Source: Channa striata (Eukaryota > Chordata > Actinopteri > Anabantiformes > Channidae). Taken from it: DNA of 64,000 nt. The stretch's first letter is position 1. Each line of letters starts with the position of its first letter. Location: the NCBI GenBank assembly GCA_033026295.1, contig CM065187.1:18014388-18078387 (forward strand), in the 5' to 3' direction. The notes under the pieces were generated by a model that saw nothing but the letters and a program-made list of their open reading frames with translations, had not been told where the DNA came from and ran no database searches. Of the stretch, positions 24,301 through 38,095 are shown in pieces. Both the position numbers and the translations under genes were made by a program.

Positions 24301-25735
24301 CTCAGGGGGCAACTCACGTGGTCGACACGTAAGATTGTTGGACAAAATGTGCATATTGTAGCTTTAAGTTTCTTTTCATCGGCTGATGCACAAAGAAATG
24401 GATAGTTTGTTGTCCTGGTAAACTGTCATCACCGGTGAGACAACCATGCACTCTGATGCTGTGGCTATTAATATCATAAGCTGTTTACTTACAAACAGAT
24501 AAGCCGACTAATAACCCAACAAGGTGCAGACAGAGGAGCAGACAGTGTGTGTGAGGGCTGATGAGCTAATGGGGACAAGTGAGCAAACAGGCGAGATTTC
24601 GGATCAACTCAAAATGTTAATTTAAAAGTCTTACACGACACAATTGGTGACAATACGATCAATATCAGTTTAGTTTCTGACTTAGGTCTAGTCTATAACT
24701 CAATGGAAAATGTAAGAAATGTTTAATTATTGTGTTTTTAAGCTTAATTTGTGGAACATTTCAACATGCATCAATTTTGTTTCAGAAAGCTCTTGTGAAA
24801 TCAGAGTCATTTTAGGCTGCAACAATCATAAAAACATCCACAATATCCCGGGGGGGGGGTCTGAATAATATATCATCAGCCAGAATTAATCAAGTCTCCT
24901 GCATGTATCCACTTCCTAAAACCACATTACTTACTGCCTGAGGCCCACTGACAATGTGTGGTGATGTAGAAATGACACGAGCCTGCTTTAGATGTAATGT
25001 GAGCGTACAGTAGCGTCTCTGCAGCAGGCAGCCAAACGTCTGAGCACAACAAACACAACAGTAATTGCATCTGATATAATGAATGCAGCAATCTCACACA
25101 TATCAGCCACAGCTGCTTCCAAAGATGCTGTTGCCACCCCCTGTCTGAGAGGTCACACTATAAATATTAGTTCCATGCCAAACGAAACAATTTTTATACA
25201 GCGGCGGGCAGAAACTCTTATCCCTCGAGCTTCTGCGAGCGGATTACACGGTACACTACCTGGACAACACAAGGTGGCAGAGAGCCAAAGTACACAAAGT
25301 GGCTGGTGAAGATAGTAAAAAATCCAGCAAGGGAAGAGACTCGCATACTGTTTCCTAGGACTTGGCAGACAAAATCAGGAACAAATTGTGTGTAAAAAAT
25401 TGGTTTCCGTTTGACAGTAGAAAAAAAAGAAATCCCAGTGCAATGCATATTTGCTGCTGTGCCCAAAAAAAAGCTTTTTAGTGTCGTTTTAGCCGTCTCT
25501 CCTCGGAAGTATTAAAGCATTTGAAGCTAATGGAGCTCCTAATAATCTTTCTCTCACTAATACATCTTCTCCTCTGCCCAGGAAAGACAGAAATCAACTT
25601 TTTTGTGAAGAAACTAGATTACAACGTGTCTGTTCTCTCCTATCACTGTGTGTCATCCAACCAAATTTGCATAAAAGATTGTGGAGGCACCGATTTTGTG
25701 TCAGTGGAAATTCTTTAGCCACCGTCGAGATTCAG

Positions 25736-25821
25736 CCATCCATCCATTATCCAGAAACGCTTATCCAGTTCAGGGTCGGAGGTACCGGGAGGAAACCTAC
25801 GCAAACTCCACACAGAAAGGC
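25736..25821 (+). repeat. Internally deleted fish repeat (CCATCCATTATC class)
   Basis: Starts CCATCCATCCATTATCCAGA, continues ACGCTTATCCAGTTCAGGGTC, then jumps to GGGAGGAAACCTACGCAAAC and CCACACAGAAAGGC. In full-length fish copies these segments lie a few hundred bases apart, so the middle has been lost. Confidence 0.7.
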
Positions 25822-28271
25822 TGCAGCTGGAAACCATGTCACTATATTACATTTGAACTCTTGATGAACTATTATCACAAACCTGACATGATATTTTTAC
25901 AGACTTTATGTCTGTTTTCAAACCCCTCATTCTAATGTGTGAGCGTGCTTGTTTTCTATGTGTGAATTATAAAATGTTTTTACTGTGGGGATGGAAATCA
26001 CTCTAATCTTTTCACCGATATAAAGCAGCTGCCATTTTGATAATTAATCTGCTCGGCTTTAGTGTGGGAGCAGAGGCCCAAACTCACTATTGAGATGCCG
26101 TTATGTTGAGATCCAATTTTCACAGATGTCACAGCTCTGGTCACACACAAGTCTGCAGGATTTGAACCAAATCAGCAGTTATCATGATAGTATATGATTT
26201 ACAATTTAAATATGTTCTGAAAATTGTATTGTTTTGATATGGAGTATTTGCACATAGAAGAGTTAAGCCAGCAGTTTAAAAAGTGACGTTCCATCTTCCT
26301 CATTTCTTACATGACAGACCTGTGCATCGCAAGAAAAGTCTTTTGCTGCAGCTGAGTGGATACAAACGGTCCCTGTACCTCATCATCAGTGGTTGCAGGA
26401 AGCTGGTGGCATCCAGCGGCTGATTAATGTTCTAGATATGGGTTTCAGAACAAGCTGTACAGTCACTGATGGAGTGCTCTGAAAGTTGCTTTGCTGTCCG
26501 TGAGAGTTGGACTCGTGCCGTCGTGGCCTGCGGGCCAAATGGTTTCTTCCTTTCTCTCACCTTTCTTGCTCCGTACATGAGACCGATCAATGGAAGGTCA
26601 ACGTGAAGTCTCACATCAAGAATGAGCAGCGTTTGTCTCCTGCTGTGCGTTCTAGCTGTGCCCAGGCGACCACAGGTATGTGCATTTAGAGCTTCGCGTT
26701 TGGCTCCCAGGGGAAAACGCCATGTCACGATAAAAGCTGCAAAAGAAAACCAACATAATGTTCTGCACGGCACGGTGCCGTAGCGACAGCAGCAAAGCAA
26801 ACAGCAGCTGTCAGGGCCACGTGACTGAGCTCCTGCAACATGAGGAATGAGCTGTATCATAATTGATAGGCCCAAAAATTGCTTTGATTGAAGACAGCGT
26901 GCCAGTCACACAATTCTGCATCAAATCATCTGCATATTCTTACACTTCATACTTGAAGCGTCAGCACGCATCATACACAACGTGAGGGACACGTGACTTT
27001 TTTCACACGCTCTCCCCTTCATTTGTTGTCTTCATTCACCTGCTGCTTTCCTTCTTTCTGCCTTTTTTGTGCATATTTTTATTCCTTTTGTTAATAACTG
27101 AAATCCCTAATGCATTGACACAACAAGCCAATCCCATTACGTGCAGTATGTCTCGATCTGACTTCATCATCATCATGCTAAGAAGGTGGCGGTGAACAGC
27201 TGGTAACAGCCACCAGTACAAATGTAGCGTCCTCTCATCCCTCTGCCAGCATCCTCTCCCCGGGAGGTCAGCTGTGTTCCATTCACCTTGTTTCATCTCA
27301 TTATGCAATTCGGTTTTTTGCTTATGAATGCTTTTGCTATAAATATGCTTTCATGGTGATTTGGGGTTTTTCCGAGAGAGGTGTAGATTAAATACTCCAT
27401 TTTATTTCCATGTCATTTCAGATAATTACCGCTAAACTTAAACACATTTTTAAACTTTTTACGACATCTTTTGAAGCCAGTATAAACAAAAGGGGGGATT
27501 AAGATATAAAAAAAAAACATCAGAAAATATTCATTGTGTCATTGGCAAAATTGTACTGTAGGTTTATGTCGGTTGCAAACAATATCTAACCACACAATAA
27601 CCCCTCCCCACACAATTAATTAATAATGATACAAAGTAAGAAGATATTACAGTTACTACACTGTACAGTGAATCCTCGTCTTAGCGATGGGAAGCAGATA
27701 CGTCACTGTTGGCACTTCCCCTCTCCCCAGACGCTGCTGTACGTTTGTGCGACCTTTGGGTGTCTGTGCTAAGGAATGATTTTTGCACAAATTACATCTG
27801 TGTGTCCAAACTCTGTACAGACATTTGCGTGATTTACTGAGCTTTGTCCATATTTGTGTGCTCAGTCTATGTCTTCTTTAGGTTCCGTTGAGCGTGACGT
27901 TCTGGCTGGGTGTACAGCAACTTTTGCTCTGTGACTATGTGCTGCTGTCAAGTGCTTCTGAAAATCGCAGGCACAAGCTCGCATGTTGTGCGGTGCCACT
28001 GCTGTCTGCGAACTGCGATGTGTTTACAAGTGCGCCAAGCACCTGACACGTCTTGTGTAATACTAGAACAGCACATGCAACACTCACACCGCCACTGCAG
28101 GATGAGACTTGATCACAGACATGTCAAGTGCAAATAAAGGACAATTCAGGACTCGGCTGAGCTGTTTGAAAAGACAAATATGATTTAGCACAGAAAAGAT
28201 TTTTGTACTAGTAGTAAAAGCTGTGATATTCGATTTTTTTTAATAGTGCTCAATATAAGCAAAACAATCAC

Positions 28272-28326
28272 TGAGATTGTTAACTGCAAAATTAATCATA
28301 AGATTAACTGCAAAATTAATCGTTAA
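28272..28326 (+). repeat. Short tandem duplication
   Basis: Two adjacent copies of a unit of about 22-24 bp containing TTAACTGCAAAATTAATC, separated by ATAAGA. Non-coding and AT-rich. Confidence 0.7.
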
Positions 28327-29560
28327 GAAACTATCTGAAGAGAAATCACAGACCCTGCTTAAAATATAACCTTCACAGCTTTGATGTAAGCACATGTGTA
28401 GGTAAGGACTTTTATGTAGGTCAGCTTATTACAGTTTAGGTTCACGGATGGCATATACGCAACACATAACATATACACATAAAATCAGACCTAGTGGAAT
28501 CATTTAAATGTGTTTAAATGCCTCAATTGCATTGACCAACCTCTATTCTCACACAATGACGTAATCGATGTATATCAAGTCTGTGCCTTAACTTAGGCAG
28601 TGGTTTCCAAAACCAGAGAACACACACATACAAGATAAAGTGTTGTAATAACAGCTTCCTGCTGCACGTAATGTTGAAAGTGTTTGCATCTGCTTTTAAA
28701 GCACTAAGAAATTTAAAATACAATGGAGTCAGACCATCGCTGCCTACTAACATCAAAGTGGTTATGTTAAAATTAAATTAACTAGCTGAGTTGCTCTATG
28801 GGAATAAATGCAACCAGAATAAACTGTGTCCTTTGTGTTATGAAGACATATATGATTGAAAATGTTAATACGTTACTGTTTTCACTCGTGTTGCTGCTGG
28901 CAGATGCGACTGTAGCAGCTGGATATTAGAGAGTCGACACATGCATGTTGATGTATAGCAAGTGCATTATTTCAAGTGGCGTGTTTATACTGTGTGATGC
29001 AGGCCTACTTAGTTTGGTATTTTAAGCTCCCGGAGAGCTTAACTAGGTCCCTCACAATACATCCCACCCTTCACTTTCTCCTGTGTCATCATCTCTGGGC
29101 CCTGACCCTACAGTATGCAAACATAGGGTTTGTAATTTGTAAGTGCTTATGGAGGAAATATATGTGCTTGCAGTGTCCCAGAAAATAAATCTCTGAGGGT
29201 CTCAAGCCAGCACCAGATAATATTATGAGATACATCTAAGCAATGCCTCATTTATTTCCGCTGCCACAAAAACAGTTTTTTTTTTTCAATGTCCAAACAA
29301 CCACACAAAAGTCAGAAAAGTATGCGTTCATATTACACCCCATTTCCTGTGCTCGGAAATATTTGTACCTCACTAATCTTGCTAAAATAGCTCAACCTAA
29401 ACCAGCTTGTACATTTATATGTCTCTTTTTTTATTTTATTTTTTTTACCAATAATCATGGTCAATCCCATCAGACAACATAGCCAGATGGCAAACGCCAG
29501 ATGTTCATGATTACTGAGAACACAAAGTGCTTCCCGATTTCAACATCATTAGCAGATAAA

Positions 29561-29564
29561 AAAG

Positions 29565-29596
<32 letters not shown>

Positions 29597-29600
29597 AAAG
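29561..29600. repeat. (GA)n microsatellite
   Basis: About 13 GA units, followed by imperfect GGGAGA units. Confidence 0.95.
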
Positions 29601-32600
29601 GGTGAGGTAGGTGAAAGAAATTCCTGTTTCTGGCTCGGAATCAACTAAGCAAATAGGAATGCCCTTTGTGGTTTGATGGCATATGGGGAGAGAGAGGGAT
29701 GCATAGTTGGTGTTAATGTAATCACCGCTGCCTTATGAAAGAGATGGGCTGGTCTTGCGAGGTCCCTTGCCCAGATACTGTTGCGTAACAGCTCATTGAA
29801 AATGAAAGCTCTGTTGTTTAGTGTTGGCCTCAAACCCTCGGTCAGCAGGCGTCCAGCGTCGTCTGCACGAAGCCGAGCTGTTGTTCTTTGCCAGATTCTG
29901 AAGGTAAAGCCCCGGCCATTGACGACGCATGGTCTGTAAGCCAAAGGGCGGCTGGACGCACCGCTGTGAATTATTTGTAAGCCAGAGATATTAGACATCT
30001 ATAACTCTGGCTCCATGCACATTCAGCAGCGATGGCGTCCCATAACAGGGATTTAAATGAAAGAGGATACACTGAGCCTCAGTGGGTATTTTGTGTCAGT
30101 TCCATGCAGGATTTCAATAACCAGCCTAACTCTGATTTAGACCAGTTCAAAAAAAAATGAATGGGAAATGGGTGCTGCAGCTGAAATTAATCAGAATTAA
30201 AACAGTTTTTATTGTATGGTTCCCTAATCTGGTGGCATTTGACAGTAGATCACTAGACATAAAGACACAAGCCTTTTCACAGATGATTTTGTTCCCTTTT
30301 CCTTCAGCTGGTGTGTCCATAATGGCTCATACTCTGCCCCTTGTAACACCAGGAAAAAGCAATTCTCGACGTGTTGAATGAAGATTATTTTAATGAATTT
30401 TTCATTCCATTTGAGTTGATGGCAGCTTCATGCAACTGCATCTGTGTTACAGGAGCCAAAATGGTGGTGTACAGGAACATTATCCTTGTGATGAGATGAC
30501 TGTATTTGTCTGATGACTCACACAGGAAAATGTAATTATTGGAGAAGTAATGGCTTTGAGTGGGAATAACAACTATAAATCCAGCATACTGTGAATGTTG
30601 TAACATACGAGATCAAGTTCATTTAGAAAAATAATGGAAAACGTTGCTGTGCCTCATGTGACATGGCGATAAGTTGCTACACTAGTGACGTCCAAATCAT
30701 AGTTTGCATGAGACAAATCTAATAATTGGGATCACGCAGCAAGACGGGCGATGTCTGTTAAATGCCTATGAAAGCCTCCGACCAAGCAGTTCTGAGCCAC
30801 AGTTTGTGTTTTTATTAAGCTGTGAACATTTGATCCTGGTAATTTTGGATTCACATTCCAAATTCACCAGCACAGGAGATGTGAGCTTATCCTGTCCTCT
30901 CAAATCCCATCTCACTCAGTTATTCAGAAAGTGTTTGCATGCATTTTTCTTTCTTTCTTAGACCAAAATGAAATGAAATATCCCATCCCCACCTCTCTCC
31001 GCGTGCTCCTGCTGCTCATTTTTAATACCGTTCTACGTCTTTTTTTATTTTTTAAGGGCTGACAATAGCTGACATAACTTCCTGTGATTGCTCCAAATGT
31101 TCAGACCACGAAACAAGTTTTCCCATTAACACAAACAGAACCATGGTTTAGTTCTTTTGGTCAGACCATATTCTGGTTCTTTGGTCGATAATTGAAAAGT
31201 CCGTATGACTTGGTCGATAACACTGTATGAGTAAACCTTTAAATGCGTTGTAAAGGTCATCAGGTACCATGATCTTTCATTATCAACAAATAGAACACAT
31301 CCTGTTGGAACAGGAGTCCAATCAATGTGGAACTTCATCATGAAATTATGATTCCCACAGACATGCTACGGCTTATAAATAGCAAACAAATTAATTATTT
31401 CTAAATAATAACACGCACTCAACACTAGCTCAACAGATGCACCTGATACAGGTTTTATTATTTCATTTTGTCCCCCTTTTGATTCATCCAGAAAGATCCA
31501 TTTGTATTGGGAGATTGTGTTGCCCCTTCAGACACTGCTGCATTATTAATCGGTGCTGTCTCACCAGGTTCCCACCTCGTGCCACCTTAATCCTCTAGTG
31601 CCATAATACCCCTCAGCTCTTCACTCAACAGGCCATTCGAGGGACACTACACCCAAAAACGTATTTGATGAAAGGTTGCTGTCATAACATTACATGGTAT
31701 TCACACAGGAATTTGAGGGTCCACCTGTCAAATTGGCCTGAATGACTTGAGATCTCATTTTACGTCACGTTTGAATGAGCAAGTGCGACTGTTCCTCGTG
31801 GCTGTAAATTCACACATTTCATACACTGCAAAGCAAAGCTCCTTCCTGTCATCTGTCTGGCACACATCAGCAGCCTGAACGTCAGTTGGCACCACATGTA
31901 AACACGTCCATATCGCATCACTGACTGAAACCACACCAGAGTCTTAAGTGTCTCCAAAGTACATGGGTCACACTCTGCCTGTCCCGACCTGTAAGAAGAG
32001 AAGAGCACGTTTCCAGCCAGGATCCTCCAACAAGTCCTTAGCAGCCCAGGCACACATCACATCAACGCATGACTTCAGCGGCTCACTGACCCGTGCCCAA
32101 GTGCCCTCACCCATTTGTTGTCTACATGCAATGAGCTTCTCTGACTTCTGACTGGGGCAGGAGGAGGGGTGGAGGTGAAGAGTCAGAGCATTAATGTTTT
32201 GCATGAAGGAAACGATGTAGGTCAGTTTATGCCAATTCTTGAACTCACTCTATGTTATAGTGATGGAGGGTAAACTGAAGAAGGACAACTGGCATTTTAC
32301 AGTCTGTAAGGAAAACATAAAAAACATAATTTTCCAAGAAATTTAAAGCATCAATTATTAAACAGGAAAACAAAAAAACATCTTTGTCTCTTTCACTTTT
32401 CAATTTGAAAATAGTATGAACAAAGTGGTCAAAGTGAATGACGAAGTCAGTCTGACAAAACTGTTCAGCTGGTCATATTGAAATTAGTAGTTTAATAGTA
32501 GTAGAAGTACGTACTAAAGTTTTAGAAATTTTCACTCACGTCTTTGGTTGATCGATGGAAAATGTTGCTCCTAAAAACCTTTAAAAGGATGGGAGGAAAT

Positions 32601-32739
32601 ATTGCCAAAATCAAACTGTTGTTAGAGAGTTTTAAGAACAAACCCATCAGTGCATTCAGTTCATGATGTGTAGTTGTTATAATTCTAACATTGATATTAT
32701 ATCTTGTGTAAGTTCTGAATAATAACAGATATTCAACTT

Positions 32740-33110
32740 TAGATTTCCAGGTTCCCACCTGGTCCTTCCACAACCGCACCACCCAATTCTACCTACATTT
32801 GATCTGTCCACAAAACAGACCCCAGTGGTGTTGTGGAGTGTCAGGGTGGTCTTTGGGAAATTTCATGTGCTGAAAATGAGTTTATGTAGAGCAGTGTGGT
32901 GTCCTGCCTGTTCAATGTTTTGTGTATGAATCATGAAAAGAGATAGAGTTAACTAACTCCAATGAAGTCTTTAGCTGTTACTCTGGTGACTTTTTTACCT
33001 CTGATCTTGGCAGGGGCCCACTTCTACAGAGAGTAGCCATAGGATCTGTAACTGTGGAGAGACGAATATCAAAAGTTCCAGAGCTTACTCTGTAAGAAAC
33101 GTAGGAAACT
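32740..33110. mobile_element. Degenerate DNA transposon remnant
   Basis: Successive matches from memory to a common fish DNA transposon: TTGATCTGTCCACAAAACAG, CAGTGGTGTTGTGGAGTGTC, GAAGTCTTTAGCTGTTACTC and CTTGGCAGGGGCCCACTTCT with AGAGTAGCC. It appears in inverse orientation to its transposase and has no open frame. Superfamily not assigned with confidence. Confidence 0.55.
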
Positions 33111-33971
33111 GCCATCAGTGCCATTACTTTCCTTGCGATTGTATCTGTCTGTGTACTTCATGTTAAACTTAGAGCTTTAAATTTGGCCAAAAATGCTGAA
33201 CTAATCCTTTAACACGGAAACACCAAAGGGTCATCCACTCACTGATCACACTGTGCTAAATAATAATGTAAGTTGAGAGATGTGATGCCTGCAGAGCAAA
33301 TGGAGGGGGACTCATGAATTGTATGATCACTGATTAAATGTTAATAATTTTAAGACAGAGCTCATACTCCCATTTACCACATGCAAGCTGCACTCCGACC
33401 ACAGTACTTAGGTTGCATGCAGTGTGGAAAATGATCATGCCAATCCCAGCCGTCTCTGCACTGCTTTGCTTCAGTTAATCTAGCCTAATTATTACAAGCA
33501 TGTCTTCCGAAAGGATTGCTCCATGAGATGTAGGACATAAATCAACCAAAGGTCCGACAGTTTTTCCTTCCCAAAGCCACATTTTTGTGATGTTTGTAAT
33601 GATAAACTAATTGGATAAATGAAGGGACGCCCATGTGTGGCTTTGAAACTGAGCAAAGACACATTTTGAGAACTGCACCTGGGTTGAAATAAACATAGGT
33701 GGCCTAGTTATGGGGACGACATGCAAGCAGTTTTAAATGTTTCCAATGTGCAAACTAAGGCCAGCTGCACTTATCTGGTACTAACGACTGTGGACGGCCA
33801 TTTAAAGAGATTTCTACTCTGCCTCAGAAAGTTGTAATATTTGGAGTAATATGACCACATCAATCAGTATGTTGTCATCCTTTTGTTCAGATCAAATGAG
33901 CTGATTGGGAGAAACAGGGCGAAAAGGATTTAGCTGACAGTGACATGCTGATCATCAGCTACTGTAGACAA

Positions 33972-33973
<2 letters not shown>

Positions 33974-34041
<68 letters not shown>
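33974..34041. repeat. Compound (GT)n(GA)n microsatellite
   Basis: About 18 GT units abutting about 15 GA units without interruption, 68 bp in all. Confidence 0.97.
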
Positions 34042-34043
<2 letters not shown>

Positions 34044-36029
34044 CTGCTCATTCTCAAAGTTCTCTTGAACCTTTGCAGTGGTACATCTTAGTGCAACAAC
34101 CAGACTGCCCTCCTGTGGGAGGAAGTAGTATATATTTATAACCAGGTCTGTGCAGAAGCTAGAGGACTAAACATAATCTTACTGTAAGTCACCAGTACAG
34201 TATATTATCATCCATTTATAATAACAGAATAGCAAAGTGTTCACAGCTGCAGGGACATGAACTAGACTTCCATGATCAGCTGAGTTCTGAGAGTAGGATG
34301 ATTCGTCTGTCAGAGCTTTTGCAAACTGAAAGCTAAACTACCTTTGGCTACAAAGGTATATTTAAAAGTGAAAATTTTAGATTTCAAATTTCTTTTTAGG
34401 TTCAGATTTTCCTTTTGACAAAACGATCTTCCTAGCATTTTATAAAATATGTGAGCATGTAAGTCATTGCAGCTAAAGGACCCATTTGTTTCAGAATTTT
34501 GATACAAAATAACAAAAACATGTAAAAAAAAACTTAACAGCTGAGACAGACTGAGAGAGACGAATCCTCAAATACATTCTTTGATTTGAAACATTTTCCC
34601 CTACTTGGCTTTTTCAGGTTTTGGAGGCTACTTGTTTAGTTGATCGATGGCTGTTATATTTAAACTTGGACGGGCTCCTGTGAAAAAGCCTCCCTCTCAG
34701 CTGCAGGGCTGCTGACTGCAGGTTGAATTCTGCCTTACTGGCCACACCGCACACGGGAAACAGATGGGTAATAAGGTCACAGCAGACGTACCTCTCACCA
34801 GTTCAGACAAATTGCAGACTCGCCAGCTGTGCTGACTCAGGACAACATTAGACTCAGGGGGATTGAATTAAGATCTCTTTTTGTAATAAGGGAAGTTGTT
34901 GCTTTGTTTGTTGTTTAAGGAGGTTATTGGTCGGAAATGTAATAACGAGGCTTAAGGACAGTGCAAATCCACCTTCTCCATCAGCCTCTTACTGTACTAT
35001 GAAAACTGTAAACATGGAATTTCTGTTGTGAGGTTCCAGTGCTTGGGGCTGTGCTGCTGCTACAGGATAAAGCTAAACTCTTATTGGTGTTTAACTTTTC
35101 TTTGGGATGGTTGTGATTTTCACGTGTAAGTCTTCATAAAGCAATACAGGCCTAGGGGCAAAATTGTAGACAAGCTGCGTTAATCGATTTGTTTCCATTC
35201 AGATCTAAAGACTGTAACTGTGGATAGTTGAGAAAAGATAATAATATTCAGTGATGAATTAAGCAAAGGAGAATGTATTTTTCTTAGTATTTTGAGATGA
35301 TAACTAATTAAAAGGGTTTTGGAATGTTTGAGTAGTTGTAAGCACAGAAACTACAGCAGCATTTTTGTGCATATTTTGAAAAAAAAAAACACATATTGAC
35401 TCTTTAGAGTCTTTTACAGAAAGTCAAGCTACAAAGAACCACCTATGCAAATAACCTAAACTCTAGACCCTGTCATTAGCAATAATTTCAAATCGCCCCA
35501 CTTTGGACTCTTGAATATCTTGTTAAGGTGTTTGTGGATAATGCCGTGATGTCTTTGTTAGTACAACTAACTGCAGATGAATAAAATCACAAATAAAAAG
35601 TCTCCTGCACAATCAGCTGCTCAATTGTGTGTACATGTGGTCCCATTTGTTTTTAACGTCCATTCCTTCGAGACAAGACCCGAATTGCTCAACCAAACCC
35701 TAGAAATGTTTTAAATGAATCTATTATGATCTATCCACTGTTCTGCCTCTGCTTATTTTCCAGTTGGCACGTGCTTGCCTTAAGTGCAAGCATTTACTTG
35801 CAGTTATGATAAATTAAGTGACACACATTATGCACTAATTTCTGCTTTGTTAAATTGGTGACGTTGATTGATTTTTTTCAAGCACAAACTACAAATGTGG
35901 ATAAAGAACTTGAAATGTATTACGCCAGTAATCCTTATTTAAACACTCTTTATTTTACAGTAATAACTGCCTATATGCGACAGGCCATTAAATTATTACA
36001 TATTTCCAAACAAACAGGCACATTACTCA

Positions 36030-36035
36030 TTTATT
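36030..36035 (-). terminator. Candidate poly(A) signal for herc1
   Basis: AATAAA on the minus strand about 250 bases past the stop codon. Another AATAAA overlaps the stop codon itself (36286-36291) and a third lies at 35949-35954. The one at 36030 is at a typical distance; none can be confirmed without 3' end data. Confidence 0.45.
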
Positions 36036-36286
36036 GTGGCTTATTGACCTCTACATTTCTAAAAATCTTATAATGTATCCCTGTAGTTTCGATTTAGAGT
36101 AAGCACTGCAATTGTTACAACACTTTCCACAGTTGAAAATCAAAACTACACATATCTTCAAATCAACCAACATATAAACAGTACACTGCCATACAGGTTT
36201 GGCCAATAAAAATTTGTGTTCAGTGCATAATGTGCATGGCATCAGAGAAGTTACATTCATCCCTCTGTTGATCGCAGCTGTCTGCT

Positions 36287-38062
36287 TTATTCCTCCGTGT
36301 CGGAGCTGTCTGCTGGGTCTGTGTTGTGGGTCAGCATATAGTTGTCCATGTCGATGGAGGGACAGTTGTGGATGGAGTAACGCAGACGCTCTGCAAGGAT
36401 GGCCTGGCTCGTGTAGGGGGGCAGTCGAAGCAGGAAGAAGCAGGTCTGAGCAGTGGGGAGTCCATTCACAGGCTGGAGGAACACACGGAAGGTAAAAGAA
36501 GGAGTGTGTCTTCTTTGAACTGCAAGTATGAATACTGTTTCAATTAATTTATCAGTGATGACCTTACCCTATCAACCTTGATAATTTGGAACTTCTGTGT
36601 GATATCAGCTGGGTTGGAAGGCAGTCTGGACCTGCCAGAGACGAAACGTAGAAAAAGCACTCGCTCCTCATTGGTGAACTCCTCCAAGCTCTGCCAAAAC
36701 CAGCCAATAAGCTGGTGGCCCTCCGTGATGTCACGGTAACGCACCAGCTTCTTCAGCATCTCAACAGAGACCTCTGGCAGGCCACAGACCAGCTGCTCCA
36801 GCTGCTGTGCTGTGAGCAGAGAGAGGAGGGGCACAGGGATGATGGTGGACATGCCCTCTCTGACTGCTGCCACCTGGACACAGCAGAACAACATCAGCTT
36901 TGATATTTCTGAGAATGAGATGAAGGCATCAATAATAGGAAGAGTGTAGTGAGCACTAATGGAAACTGGTGAGCAGACCGAATGTTTGCAGTGGATGCAG
37001 AGTTTCACATAAAATAGAGAAAACACACACCAAAATATTCACCTAATACAAATACTATGTGGATCAGGACTTTAATAAAAGATATGGATTTTGTTTCAAC
37101 CTATCAATTGAAGTTCCTCGTGCATTAAAGGCTCCACTTATTGTATAGACAATGTTAAGTGTAGCAACGAATTGGGAAGATCAGTAATTATTGCAGTTCT
37201 TAAATACTTCAAAAACAACTAAATTCATGCTTCTGCCTCAAATCTGCACTCTACTGTGCTGCAGCTGTAGCGTACCTGCACAAACCCACACCGGAGCTTG
37301 ATATGCCGCATCTAACAAAAGTATCATGCAGCAATGCAGACTGAAACAGCGGTGATTGGTTGGCTTGGTAGCACCTCATTTCCTCCCAGCCTTTTTATAG
37401 AGACTGTCTCCTCTGACATCTTCACTTTTCTGTGTTATCTGCACAAGTGACTGTCTATTGGCTTCAACTCCAACACGATCTGCTCAGTGTTAGTCACCAT
37501 AGTTCATAGTGACCACGAAAAAAAAACTGACTAAAGTGGCAAACTAAAATCAACAGAGGCATAAAAATCCCGCTGCCAAGATTCAAAGCAGAAGCGTCAG
37601 TTTTCATCTTTTCATCTTACTTTATTCATATTTGAGAGAATGGAGACAGTGAATCCGTGCTTTAAATATCTTATCCCTTAAAGATCAGAATTGTTTCATG
37701 GACTATAATTTGGTTTGCTACACTGGGTAAATCTCCCAGTTACTCTGGATAAACAAGCCTCACTTTCTACATGTTTCTTTATGAATATGTTTTCTAAGGG
37801 TTCATTTTTCTAAGGATCTAATTTGTTACACTGCTACTTTAGATTTACACTGAATGAGTTGATTAAATTGACAAACAAACCTGTGAATCCATCTCATGCA
37901 ATCTATAGTCCAGAGCTCTCTCCACGTATTCAGTCCGGTTGGCAAAGGTTAGAGGGATGTTTTGACCTCCAGGAACCACAGGTACCAACCTTCCATCTGC
38001 ACTATGGGCCATAAATGAATCCAGTGGGATCATCTTTAAAGGGAGAAACAAAGGACAGTATA

Positions 38063-38095
<33 letters not shown>

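Larger units (their letters stand above)
13518..36029. other. Intergenic gene desert between herc1 and hcn1
   Basis: About 22 kb without a recognisable coding exon on either strand. It holds decayed transposons at 15180-15590, 18976-19158, 21772-21895, 24105-24300, 25736-25821 and 32740-33110, plus microsatellites at 29561-29600 and 33974-34041. The other open frames are short and lack splice or composition support. Some higher-complexity blocks (about 17.5-17.77, 27.2-27.4, 29.65-30.05, 33.4-33.65 kb) look like possible conserved non-coding DNA, but that needs alignment to another fish. I see nothing identifiable in the rest. Confidence 0.7.

Noticed and set aside
26432..26875. 147-codon minus-strand open frame in the desert
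   Set aside because: Cys/Leu/Arg-rich with no family, no splice signals of note and no ATG-based conserved start; treated as chance.
27910..28137. Cys/His-rich small plus-strand frame (MYSNFCSVTMCCCQ...)
   Set aside because: Considered a zinc finger or secreted peptide, but spacing is irregular, there is no signal peptide pattern, and the flanks are simple intergenic DNA.
28272..28326. CRISPR-like repeat
   Set aside because: Only two degenerate AT-rich copies without spacers, in a vertebrate genome.
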